NCBI RefSeq assembly: GCF_003075075.1 | Contig: NZ_QCYM01000001.1 | Coordinates: 434,001 to 498,000 of the forward strand | Length of the DNA stretch: 64,000 nt | Origin: Labrenzia sp. 011 | GTDB taxonomy: Bacteria; Pseudomonadota; Alphaproteobacteria; Rhizobiales; Stappiaceae | Direction: 5' to 3' | In this document: positions 44,717-52,853 of the stretch, piece by piece | Position numbering within the stretch: the stretch's first letter is position 1 | Layout: the number at the start of each line of letters is the position of its first letter | The notes under the pieces: model-generated | The model's input: only the letters and a program-made list of their open reading frames with translations | The model's database searches: none | Told to the model about the DNA's origin: nothing | Program-made: the position numbers and the translations under genes

Positions 44717-45139
44717 ATGATTTCAATCCGGACACCGCTTGCAAAACGCAGGCGTATTCCTCTGACGCCGTTGATCGATGTGATCTTCATTCTGGTGATG
44801 TTCTTTCTGTTGTCCTCGACCTTTGGCATCTGGCGGCCACTGGAGATTTCGCTTGGGGGCGAAACGGCGGGTGAAAGCCCGCCCCCGGCGGTGGAGTCCG
44901 CGCCCTCGGTGCTGATTCTTGCCCGTACGCAACACACAACGGGAACGCTCCGTCTGAACGTGAACGGTCTGGATGTGGAGCTGGAAGAGCTAGCGGCCGA
45001 ACTCGACAGGCTGGCCGGCCTCGGTGCCGAAAGCGCCGTCCTGATGCCTGCTGGCGGAACCGGATTTCAGGAGGTCGTCCGCATTCTGGATGAAGCAAAA
45101 TCCTCCCGGATAAAACGAGTGAGCCTGAAACTGGACTGA
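44717..45139 (+). CDS. exbD: ExbD/TolR-type protein with intact Asp
   Basis: A 140-aa ExbD/TolR protein: basic cytosolic N-terminus (TPLAKRRRIPLTP), one membrane helix with LIDVIFILVMFFLL where Asp21 is the essential proton carrier, and a periplasmic domain ending SSRIKRVSLKLD. It is divergent from the DUF1036-exbB group with 186 bp between. It probably assembles with ExbB and the Asp-less ExbD at 40723. AAAGG lies upstream of the ATG at 44717. Confidence 0.87.
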   Translation: MISIRTPLAKRRRIPLTPLIDVIFILVMFFLLSSTFGIWRPLEISLGGETAGESPPPAVESAPSVLILARTQHTTGTLRLNVNGLDVELEELAAELDRLAGLGAESAVLMPAGGTGFQEVVRILDEAKSSRIKRVSLKLD

Positions 45140-45282
45140 CAGACACCGGGCCGAGGCGTTGCAGCCCCCGGCAATCAAGGGGGGCAATGGTATCCATGCG
45201 GAACGGGGCCGTTGATGGCTTTCTGACGGAAACACCGCAGGCACAGCGATTGCGGAACCGCACCGGTCGGGGCCGGGAATCG

Positions 45283-45309
45283 AAAAGCCCGGCGATGTGC
45301 CGGGCTTTT
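45283..45309. terminator. Bidirectional terminator between exbD and the third caspase
   Basis: AAAAGCCCGGC, a 5-base loop, then GCCGGGCTTTT: a perfect 11-bp stem with A run on one side and T run on the other, positioned between convergent genes. Confidence 0.92.
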
Positions 45310-45330
45310 GTTGCTTGTTTGCGGATCGTG

Positions 45331-46869
45331 TCAGCGACCGATGGCACCGCCGATGATACCGCCGACAACACCGCCGAGAAAGGCAGCACCGGCCGGATTC
45401 ATCGACCCGCCGTTGTTTTTCGCTCGGGTCTTCGTGTTTGACGCCTTGCGTGTGCTCTTGGCGCTGCGGGAAGCAACCGCTGCCTTCTGCTTGCGTTGCT
45501 GTTCAGCTGCATAGGCCGTGTATTGAACGGCGGTCTGCGTGGTCAGCAGGGCATATTGGGCTGCAGTGAAATATCCTGTTGCCACAATTCCGTTTGCGGT
45601 TTGCCAGGCGGCGATACCGGCACGGGTCTTCGGCCCGAAGGCACCGTCCGGATTACCGACATTCTGTCCGGACAGGTTCAGGCGAGCCTGAACTTCCCGC
45701 CGTGCGGTCCGGTTCCAGCCAAGGCTGGCCTCGGTGGCCTGGGTTCCCGGAATCGCTTTCTGCGGATCCGGCAGGCTGGCGATTACGCCGGTCCCGGTCT
45801 GCGGAGCGGTGCCGGCAGGGGTCAGGGACGCAACCTGCGACTGGGATTCGAGCCGCTTGATCGAATTGCGGGCAAACCCGGCGAAGGTGCCGTTCGGATA
45901 GGTGTCCAGATAGGACTGGTAATCGGCGACGTTATTGCTGTCCTTGACGGTTTCCCAAACCAGCTTTTCCCGTTCCCACGCGATGGTGGACTGCGTGGCC
46001 GTACTGATGGCTGCCTGGTTGGCGGCAGAGGCCTGGGGAGATGTGGTCGCGCTTGTGCCGAGCGAGGCAACTTCCGTTGTCGGCGCAGCGGCTGTTTCCT
46101 GCTTGTTCAGGAACACTTCGCCGATCAAGGAGGCATTCACCCACGGCCGCTGGCGTTTTTCCGTTTCGTCGAAGACATCGCCGGTCACGCGGGTCATCAC
46201 GGTCTGGATCGAGACATTCGGCGTGTCGATATGACGGATGAGCGCGGATGTGAACGGGGAGTTCTTGCCGTCACCGTCAAGAGCCACATCGCCGGGGCTG
46301 GTGGCGAACGCGATAACGGAGCCTTCACCGCCGGTTTCCTGCACCTTGATCTCGGCAAGGCCTGCTCCCACGTTGCCAGAGCGGCTGGGGCCCATGCGGC
46401 GGGCCAGCGTCCGTGCAAGCGGATTGTCGCGGCAGGCATCAAGGAACACCATCTGCACTTTCACGTCCTTGGACATCTGGCGCAGGATGAAGTCGACCGA
46501 GATCGTTTCGAAATCGAGAGAGGTTTCATCCTCGATCTTGGCGTCGATCGGCACCAGAAGATTCTGGCCGGCAATCTGCATGCCGTGTCCGGCGTAAAAC
46601 AGAAGGGCGATTTCGGCGCCATAGGCCTTTTTCGCGAATTCCATGACGGTCCGGCGCATGTCGCCATAGGTCTGGTCCTGACCTGCAACGACCTCAAAAC
46701 CGAGGCCGCGCAGTTTTGTTGCCATCAACTCGGCGTCGTTTGCCGGATTGGGCAGCTGCACCGTGTGTTCGTAAGCGCCGTTGCCGATAACCAGGGCAAC
46801 GCGCTTGGCCAGTGCCGGGGCCGTTCCTGCAATCACGATTGCCAGCACGGCGATCATTCGTTTGAACAT
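45331..46869 (-). CDS. Exported caspase-like protease with peptidoglycan-binding domain and glycine-zipper tail
   Basis: A 512-aa exported protein: signal peptide at 1-21 (TAPALA-K), caspase domain at about 22-250 with His95 in FYAGHGMQ and Cys146 in LDACRDNP. A low-complexity/TPR-like middle (FAGFARNSIKRLE) follows, then a PG_binding_1-like domain at about 385-450 (PDGAFGPKTRAGIAAWQ). The last 20 residues form a glycine zipper (GAAFLGGVVGGIIGGAIG), which could insert into a membrane. GAGGAC precedes the ATG. It is the third caspase of the window and flanks the T6SS/Ton block on the far side. Confidence 0.88.
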   Translation of the reverse strand: MFKRMIAVLAIVIAGTAPALAKRVALVIGNGAYEHTVQLPNPANDAELMATKLRGLGFEVVAGQDQTYGDMRRTVMEFAKKAYGAEIALLFYAGHGMQIAGQNLLVPIDAKIEDETSLDFETISVDFILRQMSKDVKVQMVFLDACRDNPLARTLARRMGPSRSGNVGAGLAEIKVQETGGEGSVIAFATSPGDVALDGDGKNSPFTSALIRHIDTPNVSIQTVMTRVTGDVFDETEKRQRPWVNASLIGEVFLNKQETAAAPTTEVASLGTSATTSPQASAANQAAISTATQSTIAWEREKLVWETVKDSNNVADYQSYLDTYPNGTFAGFARNSIKRLESQSQVASLTPAGTAPQTGTGVIASLPDPQKAIPGTQATEASLGWNRTARREVQARLNLSGQNVGNPDGAFGPKTRAGIAAWQTANGIVATGYFTAAQYALLTTQTAVQYTAYAAEQQRKQKAAVASRSAKSTRKASNTKTRAKNNGGSMNPAGAAFLGGVVGGIIGGAIGR

Positions 46870-47238
46870 GTCCTGTCCTCTCGTCGATCAATGTTGCCAG
46901 TCGGTTCGACCGATCTTCACTCGAGGTTTTTCCTCTTGGGAGAAGGGTTTACCTCGTGCGGCATGATGTTTCTGTAATTAGCGTCACAGGAACATGTGTT
47001 TGCGGAACCTGCCCCGGTGACCAATAAAACGGCTCTGTAGCGAGCCGGTCGGTTGTTAAAAATCAAATCTGCCGGCGCATTATATCGAATAGATCACCGG
47101 AACGCCACAATTGACGTCTTGTTTCTGGCCTATTCTCGCCCGGAATGCGTGGACAGGCCATCGTTTCGTCCAATTCTGGCCGATACGCGCGTTGGCCCGG
47201 CATGCTTTCGGCATGGCCGGGAAAGGGACGCTGCTTGC
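46870..47238. other. Gene-poor stretch upstream of the third caspase
   Basis: No coding frame is supported in these 369 bases. A short hairpin (CGGCTC-TGTAGC-GAGCCG at 47030-47047) is present; the part nearest 46869 should hold the caspase promoter. Confidence 0.5.
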
Positions 47239-47756
47239 GTGACCGGTATCACATCGTCGGCCAAACCGGTTTTGCTGATTTCACGCTGTCCGGGCTGCGG
47301 CCAGTATTTCGTCGAATGCAACCCCGAGGACCCTTATTACGGCTGCGTGAAATTTACCTCAGGTTCGCTGATTGCCGCCGGAAAATGCATTCACGGCGAT
47401 TTCGACCTCTATGGCATCGTCGATATGGACGTGCCGGACCGGATCCTTCATGCCGGGAGGAAAGACTGGGCCAGACCCATGCGCGCTCGCCGAAGTTTCT
47501 TGATGTCCGGAATTTCGTCGACAGCAGGACAGGTGTTCCAATGGCCCTGCATGAATCGCAGGAAACCTATGCGTGTTCACATGAGGACGACGATCTGGAT
47601 GTGTTCTTTCCGGACGGTCGGGTTGACTATGCCGGTCCGACGGCGGCGAGGATCGCCGCTATCTATCAGCGCGAACTTCCCGCCCGTGAACTGTTTCGAA
47701 AAGACGATCCCGCGCAGCGGATCGAGGGCCGCTACGTATCACCGGCCGCCGGCTGA
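47239..47756 (+). pseudogene. Frameshifted gene for a Cys-rich hypothetical protein
   Basis: Two good coding stretches lie in different frames. Frame A (from about 47239) reads SRCPGCGQYFVECNPEDPYY and continues to DMDVPDRILHAGRKDW. Frame B continues GQTHARSPKFLDVRNFVDSR, then an acidic tail, ending ARELFRKDDPAQRIEGRYVS plus five residues at 47756. They join if one G is added to the GGG at 47468-47470. The combined product would be about 170 aa with a CPGCG zinc-ribbon-like start. It could be a true null mutation or a sequencing error. Alternatively frame B alone encodes a 71-aa protein from ATG 47541. The start of frame A (GTG 47239) is uncertain. Confidence 0.5.
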
Positions 47757-47795
47757 ACTGGCGGCGGACATCGGTCATGTTATTTTCGGGAAAGT

Positions 47796-47871
47796 TGGTA
47801 CGCCCAACGGGACTCGAACCCGTGTTTCCGCCGTGAAAGGGCGGCGTCCTAGACCGCTAGACGATGGGCGC
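47796..47871 (-). tRNA. tRNA-Glu (anticodon TTC)
   Basis: A full cloverleaf on the minus strand, 76 bases with encoded CCA: acceptor GCGCCCA paired with TGGGCGT, D-arm, anticodon loop CTTTCAC, T-arm GGTTCGAGTCC. Confidence 0.95.
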
Positions 47872-47996
47872 GCGGTCGACGCGGCTGCGTCGTGGGGAGG
47901 CTTATAGGCGGGAAATTAGTTGCCCGCAAGGGCCAATACGACAATTTTTTGCAAGCCCGGAAATCCGGGCCTGCCACTGTTGAAAACCGGCTGATT

Positions 47997-48437
47997 TCAC
48001 CACTCGCCGATATTGGGCATGGATGCCCAGGGTTCTTTGATTTCAAGGGCTTCGCCCTTTTGAAGCAGCTCGATGGAAATGTTGTCCGGCGAACGAACGA
48101 ACGCCATTCTGCCATCGCGCGGCGGCCGGTTGATCGTCACGCCCTTTTTCTGCAGGTCTTCGCAGAAGTCATAGATGTTATCGACCTCATAGGCGAGGTG
48201 CCCGAAATTGCGGCCGCCTGAATAGGTCTCCGGGTCCCAGTTGTAGGTCAGTTCGAGCAGAGGCGCCGAATTGGCTTTTCCGGCTTCCACATCGTGCGAC
48301 CCGGCCAGGAAGATCAGGGTGAAGCGCCCCTTTTCGTTCTCGTGGCGGCGGATTTCCTGCATGCCCATCTTGTTGCAGTAAAAATCCAGGGAGTCTTCGA
48401 TATTGGTTACGCGAACCATGGTGTGCAGATAACGCAT
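47997..48437 (-). CDS. gloA: Lactoylglutathione lyase (glyoxalase I)
   Basis: A 146-aa metalloenzyme converting the methylglyoxal-glutathione hemithioacetal to S-lactoylglutathione in the cytoplasm. The metal ligands are visible in order: His near the start (LHTMVRV), Glu in LLELTYNWD, His in NFGHLAYEV and Glu in ISIELLQ. Signature [12 protein letters not shown] is typical of GloA. AGGATAGGAC precedes the ATG. It diverges from the sirtuin gene with about 52 bp between; a perfect 12-bp palindrome (CCTCGATCGAGG, 48451-48462) lies in that gap. Confidence 0.94.
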   Translation of the reverse strand: MRYLHTMVRVTNIEDSLDFYCNKMGMQEIRRHENEKGRFTLIFLAGSHDVEAGKANSAPLLELTYNWDPETYSGGRNFGHLAYEVDNIYDFCEDLQKKGVTINRPPRDGRMAFVRSPDNISIELLQKGEALEIKEPWASMPNIGEW

Positions 48438-48489
48438 GTCCTATCCTTTTCCTCGATCGAGGGAATTAGCGGAGCTCGCCGGACCTGCC

Positions 48490-49260
48490 ATGACACCAAT
48501 CACCAGCCTGCCGGAAGCCCGGCACCTTGTGGCACAATTTCAGGGAGGTGCCTACCGGCGGATCGTGGCGCTGACAGGCGCCGGCATATCGACGGAATCG
48601 GGAATTCCGGATTTCCGGTCGCCTGGAGGCATATGGTCAACCCGCAGTCCGGTTCAATACGGGGACTTCCTGGCATTCGAGGAAAGCCGGCTGGAGGATT
48701 GGCACCGGCGCTTCGAGATGATGGAGTTCTTCTCCAGGGCCGTCCCCAATGCCGCCCACAGGGCTCTGGTCCATCTCGCGCACACCGGTTTTCTGAAAAT
48801 GCTCGTCACGCAGAATGTCGATGGTCTGCATCAGGCCAGCGGATTTCCCGCGGACCGGCTGATCGAGATTCACGGCAATTCGACCTATGCCACGTGCCTG
48901 TCCTGTGGCGAACGGGCGGAGCTGGAGGTGCAACGGCCCCAGGTGGAGGCCGGGCACAGCCCGCTCTGCGGTCGCTGTGGTGGTTACCTGAAGGCGGCCG
49001 TGATCAGTTTCGGTCAGCAGATGCCGGAACGGGAACTGCAGGTGGCCGCAGAGGAAGCACAGGACTGCGACCTGTTCCTGGTGCTCGGCTCATCGCTTGT
49101 CGTCCAGCCGGCTGCCACCCTGCCTGCGCTGGCCGTGCGCGGCGGTGCCGAACTGGTGATTCTGAACGGTCAGGAAACACCGCTCGATTCTCTGGCCTCT
49201 ATGGTCATTCGCACGCCTCTGGCCGAGACCTTTGCGAGTTTTGGCGAAGAAACGCCGTAA
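48490..49260 (+). CDS. Sir2-family NAD-dependent protein deacylase
   Basis: A 256-aa sirtuin from the ATG at 48490. NAD-binding motifs GAGISTESGIPDFR and QNVDGLH, the catalytic His in EIHGN, and four zinc Cys (CLSCG, CGRCGG) are all present; the second Rossmann part is VLGSSLVVQPAA. It removes acyl groups from lysines. An in-frame ATG at 48436 overlaps the gloA start codon and would leave no promoter, so the later start is preferred. Confidence 0.92.
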   Translation: MTPITSLPEARHLVAQFQGGAYRRIVALTGAGISTESGIPDFRSPGGIWSTRSPVQYGDFLAFEESRLEDWHRRFEMMEFFSRAVPNAAHRALVHLAHTGFLKMLVTQNVDGLHQASGFPADRLIEIHGNSTYATCLSCGERAELEVQRPQVEAGHSPLCGRCGGYLKAAVISFGQQMPERELQVAAEEAQDCDLFLVLGSSLVVQPAATLPALAVRGGAELVILNGQETPLDSLASMVIRTPLAETFASFGEETP

Positions 49261-49400
49261 ATAAGGTAAATGGTCTGTGGTTAGTCCCACAATTTTGCTT
49301 CTCGCGATAATACGCAATGTTATCCTTTTGTCAGAAATAGGCTGAAGGGTGAGTCGTTAATTGCCTACCAGCCACTTGATACGGACCAGAGACGGGACAA

Positions 49401-49988
49401 ATGGCTATGGGGGTTAAAACCGCACGGGAACCCCGCGCACTCGATACGTTGGCGGATGATGTCGCCCTGGACGTATATGAGATCGCCGGAACGATTAAAT
49501 GGTTCGATGTCGGTAAGGGCTACGGCTTTATCGTACCGGACAGCGGTGAAAACGACATTCTTCTGCATGTGACCTGCCTGAGGCGGGACGGCTTCCAGAC
49601 CGCCTATGAAGGTGCCCGGGTCGTCTGCGAAGTGCTGGACCGGCCACGCGGGCTGCAGGCGTTTCGGATCCTGTCGATGGATGAAACGACGGCAACCCAT
49701 CCCTCGCAACTGCCGCCATCGCGAACCCATGTTCAGGTTGTTCCCGAAGGCGGATTCGAAAAAGCGACGGTGAAATGGTTCAACCGGGTCAAGGGATTCG
49801 GTTTTCTCACCCAGGGTGAGGAAACCGAAGATATCTTCATCCACATGGAAACGCTACGCCGTTTCGGGATCACGGAGTTGCGGCCCGGGCAGGATGTTCT
49901 GGTGCGGTTCGGCCAGGGACCGAAAGGCCGGATGGCCGCCGAAATCCGGCCGGTGGGGGCAGGGACCCATATCCCCGCATCCCATTGA
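49401..49988 (+). CDS. Cold-shock protein with two CSD domains
   Basis: A 195-aa nucleic-acid-binding protein with two cold-shock domains, the usual double form in alphaproteobacteria. Domain 1 (about 28-95) has GTIKWFDVGKGYGFI and ILLHV; domain 2 (about 120-190) has ATVKWFNRVKGFGFL and IFIHM, i.e. RNP1 and RNP2 in both. The two are joined by a 25-residue linker. It is followed by a strong terminator and stands as a single gene. Confidence 0.94.
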   Translation: MAMGVKTAREPRALDTLADDVALDVYEIAGTIKWFDVGKGYGFIVPDSGENDILLHVTCLRRDGFQTAYEGARVVCEVLDRPRGLQAFRILSMDETTATHPSQLPPSRTHVQVVPEGGFEKATVKWFNRVKGFGFLTQGEETEDIFIHMETLRRFGITELRPGQDVLVRFGQGPKGRMAAEIRPVGAGTHIPASH

Positions 49989-50017
49989 TCGGATTCCGGT
50001 CTCGAAGACAGTGATTC

Positions 50018-50042
50018 AGGCCGGACTTGTTCCGGCCTTTTT
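50018..50042 (+). terminator. Terminator after the cold-shock gene
   Basis: AGGCCGGA, loop CTTGT, TCCGGCCT, then TTTT; a perfect 8-bp GC-rich stem 30 bases after the stop. Confidence 0.92.
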
Positions 50043-50176
50043 GTATGCCGAACCTGAAACCGGGAACCCCCCGCTCCCCTTCGGATCGATAACAACAGCT
50101 TGATCGCTCGCCCTTCCGGTGCGGATCGGTGTAGAAGTCTGTTTCGATTGTTCTGACCAGATTACGGGTTTTCACG

Positions 50177-50662
50177 ATGATTTCACGCTTCCGCCGTTTG
50201 GCCATCGCCGGTTTCACGCTCTGCGTGATTTTTTTCACGGCGCCCCTTTTCGCAAACGCCGAGGACGGCGTGACTCCGCTGCGCACGGAAAGCCTGGTGG
50301 TCCGGTCGGGAGACCGGGAGCACAATTTCGAGGTGGAAGTTGCCGAAACCGACCGCCAGAGGGCCAAGGGTCTCATGTTCCGGGAAGAAATGCCCGCCGA
50401 CAAGGGCATGCTGTTCGTCTTCGCGGCCGAGGGCGACCGTTATTTCTGGATGAAGAACACGCCACTGCCGCTGGATATTATCTATATCAATGCTGCCGGC
50501 CGGATCGTCAGCATTGCCGCCGACACGACCCCCTTTTCGGAAGATGTGATCCCCTCGGCAGGGCCGGCGAAATTCGTTCTGGAGCTCAATGCGGGCACGT
50601 CCGCCCGGCTCGGAATTGACCCCGGAGACATGGTGTCCAGCCCGTCCATGGCGAAAGACTAG
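50177..50662 (+). CDS. DUF192 exported protein
   Basis: A 161-aa protein with an N-terminal signal peptide (hydrophobic stretch then FANA-ED) and a DUF192 beta-barrel domain: TDRQRAKGLMFREEMPADKG, FVFAAEGDRYFWMKNTPLPL, and a conserved end (ELNAGTSARLGIDPGD). Function of DUF192 is not known. The gene stands between a terminator and tRNA-Pro; no clear ribosome site is seen before the ATG. Confidence 0.88.
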   Translation: MISRFRRLAIAGFTLCVIFFTAPLFANAEDGVTPLRTESLVVRSGDREHNFEVEVAETDRQRAKGLMFREEMPADKGMLFVFAAEGDRYFWMKNTPLPLDIIYINAAGRIVSIAADTTPFSEDVIPSAGPAKFVLELNAGTSARLGIDPGDMVSSPSMAKD

Positions 50663-50806
50663 CAGCGGGTATCACGCGCGGTTCACAAGAAGAACGGGCC
50701 GGGGCAGGGCGCCAGCGCGAGGCTTTCCACAGAGGCGGGAATGCCTCGGGTGCACGCGCACTTGACGCAAGCCCGGATCACGGATACACCCCACAAATCA
50801 ACGGAT

Positions 50807-50883
<77 letters not shown>

Positions 50884-51079
50884 ACTTTCCTCATATATTC
50901 AGACTTCTCGGCGGATTCCAGTCGTCCGGTCGATCGGCTGTGCCGTCCGGCGGCATCTGCAATGGAAATTCCACCGGTGCAGTGTTGCCGTGCGCTCAGG
51001 GCACACGCCGAAGAGCTGCCGTGATGAAGCGGCTCTCGGGAGCTGAAAAAATCGTACTGGAAGTTGACGGACCGTGAAA

Positions 51080-51313
51080 TTACCGGTCGAAGGCCTTCAG
51101 AAGCAGGGACATGACATTCATGAATTCCTCGCGCCTGTCGGCGGACAGATCCGCAGGATCGGACACAGAGTAGTCCAGTGTCAGAATCATGTCCCACATC
51201 TCGGTGAGATTTGCCGCATCGATGGCTGCCTTGAGATCTTCCGGTTTGACAGCGCTCGGCTGAACATGTTCCGGAACATAGGCACCTAAGCCCTTGATGA
51301 ATCCATAGTGCAT
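51080..51313 (-). CDS. Small hypothetical protein
   Basis: A 77-aa acidic, helical protein (KPEDLKAAIDAANLTEMWDM and LSADRREEFMNVMSLLLKAF). The amino-acid makeup is normal for a folded cytoplasmic protein and unlike a shadow frame, but no family is recognised and there is no clear ribosome site before the ATG. The 196 bases between it and tRNA-Pro show nothing. Confidence 0.55.
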   Translation of the reverse strand: MHYGFIKGLGAYVPEHVQPSAVKPEDLKAAIDAANLTEMWDMILTLDYSVSDPADLSADRREEFMNVMSLLLKAFDR

Positions 51314-51739
51314 GAGCGGGTCTTGTCGTTTTGGTTCCGGGAACCTTCGTGATTGAACATCGGATAGATCCGTCAGCTTCGCCGAGCCGGATCAATCGTA
51401 TAACGCTGAAACATCCTGATTGGCGAGCGATAACCGCCGATCAGGATGTTTCAGTCTGAACCCGATCCCCGCTGGTCGGCGAACCGCCATCGGGCTGTGG
51501 GGCATATAACGATCGGGCTCTGATAGCATAGGTTGTATTTCGGCGCCACGACAAATAGGGGTCTTCGCTCCGGCACCGGAAAACACCGTTAATGCAAACT
51601 TTTCTGTTTCCGGCGAGCCTGTCGGCGTCGGTCCCGCAGAGGGCTGGGCCAAGAACGGTGTTGACTTCCGCTGAAAAGGCGGGAAAAAGCTCTGGGTACG
51701 TTGTGAAACTCCTGGACCTTGAATGAAGGGCACAGAAAC
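51314..51739. other. 426-bp gap with a long near-perfect hairpin
   Basis: No gene is supported. The notable element is at 51406-51454: a 15-bp perfect stem (CTGAAACATCCTGAT and its complement) extended inward by a G-T pair and GGCG/CGCC, a 20-bp stem with a 9-base loop. It has no T run. The remainder should include the promoter of the complex I subunit gene. Confidence 0.6.
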
Positions 51740-52045
51740 ATGGTTGCGCGCATTTACCGTCCGGCAAAAACGGCCATGCAATCGGGCAAGGCGAAGACCC
51801 ATCGCTGGGTTCTGGACTACGAGCCGGAGATCGCCAAATCCGTGGAGCCTTTGATGGGCTATACCTCGTCTGCCGACATGAAGCAGCAGATCCGTCTGTT
51901 CTTCGAAACCCAGGATGATGCCGTTGCCTATGCGCGTCGGCACGGAATTCCCTACAGGGTGGAAAAGGCTCAGGACCGGCGGGTACGTGGCTCGGCCTAT
52001 GCGGACAATTTCAAGTTCAACCGTGTCGCGCCCTGGACCCACTGA
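51740..52045 (+). CDS. NADH dehydrogenase accessory subunit, NDUFS4-like (ETC complex I subunit)
   Basis: A 101-aa protein of the NDUFS4 (18 kDa/AQDQ) family, a supernumerary complex I subunit shared by alphaproteobacteria and mitochondria: MVARIYRPAKTAMQSGKAKT, WVLDYEPE, LMGYTSSADMKQQIRL, ending YADNFKFNRVAPWTH. GAAGGGC lies upstream of the ATG at 51740; the in-frame TTG at 51719 is not needed. The gene is typically encoded away from the nuo operon and next to a tRNA, as here. Confidence 0.93.
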   Translation: MVARIYRPAKTAMQSGKAKTHRWVLDYEPEIAKSVEPLMGYTSSADMKQQIRLFFETQDDAVAYARRHGIPYRVEKAQDRRVRGSAYADNFKFNRVAPWTH

Positions 52046-52192
52046 AGACAAGGCGCCGGATGCAACTTGTCCGTTCGTTTCGGCCCAGGCTGGAATTGAC
52101 TGTTGAAACCCAGATTCTCGTATCGACACGGACATTCTTCTCGGCGCATTAAAAAGATCGTGGCAGGAATGACTGCACCCGCGGTCGAAACA

Positions 52193-52269
52193 GGCCCCGT
52201 AGCTCAGCTGGATAGAGCGCTCGCCTTCTAAGCGAATGGTCACAGGTTCGAATCCTGTCGGGGTCGCCA
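52193..52269 (+). tRNA. tRNA-Arg (anticodon TCT)
   Basis: A 77-base cloverleaf with encoded CCA: acceptor GGCCCCG paired with CGGGGTC, anticodon loop CTTCTAA, T-loop TTCGAAT. It borders the RiPP candidate locus. Confidence 0.95.
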
Positions 52270-52353
52270 ACCTTCATTTTCAGATGGAATTCCGCAACCG
52301 AAGCGGCCGCATGCCGGACGGGGCGGGTCGCCGCGGCGGTCCGGACATGGAAA

Positions 52354-52385
52354 GACCGGCCCTGTGGCAGCTGGCAGGGCCGGTC
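52354..52385 (-). terminator. Hairpin after the 84-aa protein gene
   Basis: A perfect 11-bp stem GACCGGCCCTG with a 10-base loop, followed on the minus strand by TTTCC. It lies 35 bases past the stop of the minus-strand gene at 52421 and separates it from tRNA-Arg. Confidence 0.7.
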
Positions 52386-52420
52386 GACCCGGAGAAACTT
52401 TCTGAACCTCGTCGAGGCTG

Positions 52421-52675
52421 TCAGGCGGAATCCGACTTGGAAGAGCTGTTCTGCTGGCCCACCATGAGCGGGGTGATTTTTGTCTTCAGGATCATGTCGA
52501 GATCCTCGGACCCGTCTTCCAGGGACTGAAGCGCCATGTCGAGGAAGTAGGAGCAGAAGGTTCTGCCGTCCTTGTCCGATTCCTTCTTGGTGTAGCGAAT
52601 CATTCGCTTGATAGCTTCGATCGCAGGTTCCTGTACGGAACTTGCAGAGTTCGGTTTGTCGACTGACTTAGACAT
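52421..52675 (-). CDS. 84-aa protein divergent from the BTAD regulator
   Basis: An 84-aa protein, MSKSVDKPNSASSV followed by a helical stretch (EAIKRMIRYTKKESDKDG), one Cys (RTFCSYF), an acidic helix, and a Ser-rich tail (QQNSSSKSDSA). GGTGGG precedes the ATG at 52675. It diverges from the regulator with a 178-bp gap that holds two palindromes. No family recognised; it may be part of the YcaO locus (a further peptide substrate or accessory) or independent. Confidence 0.65.
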   Translation of the reverse strand: MSKSVDKPNSASSVQEPAIEAIKRMIRYTKKESDKDGRTFCSYFLDMALQSLEDGSEDLDMILKTKITPLMVGQQNSSSKSDSA

Positions 52676-52705
52676 AATACTACCCACCAGTAATAGTTAC
52701 CGATT

Positions 52706-52844
52706 GCAGCGGCGCTGCTGTGACCATCCACGAAAATCATGATGTTGCGGCGTGAAAGGAGCGTGATAAGGTACTGTTGTGTTTCCGGTTTCGCAATATT
52801 CGCGGTTGCGATATCACGTAATCGAAAATGTGCAATTCAATTGC
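52706..52844. promoter_or_regulatory. Two palindromes in the divergent regulator promoter
   Basis: GCAGCG-G-CGCTGC at 52706-52718 and GCAATT-C-AATTGC at 52832-52844; the latter touches the GGGGAA ribosome site of the BTAD gene. Either could bind a regulator, including the BTAD protein itself. No promoter hexamers are certain. Confidence 0.35.
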
Positions 52845-52853
52845 GGGGAATTG

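Noticed and set aside
48451..48462. CCTCGATCGAGG palindrome between gloA and the sirtuin gene as a firm operator
   Set aside because: A single short palindrome in a 52-bp gap with a common CGATCG core; too little evidence to call a regulator site.
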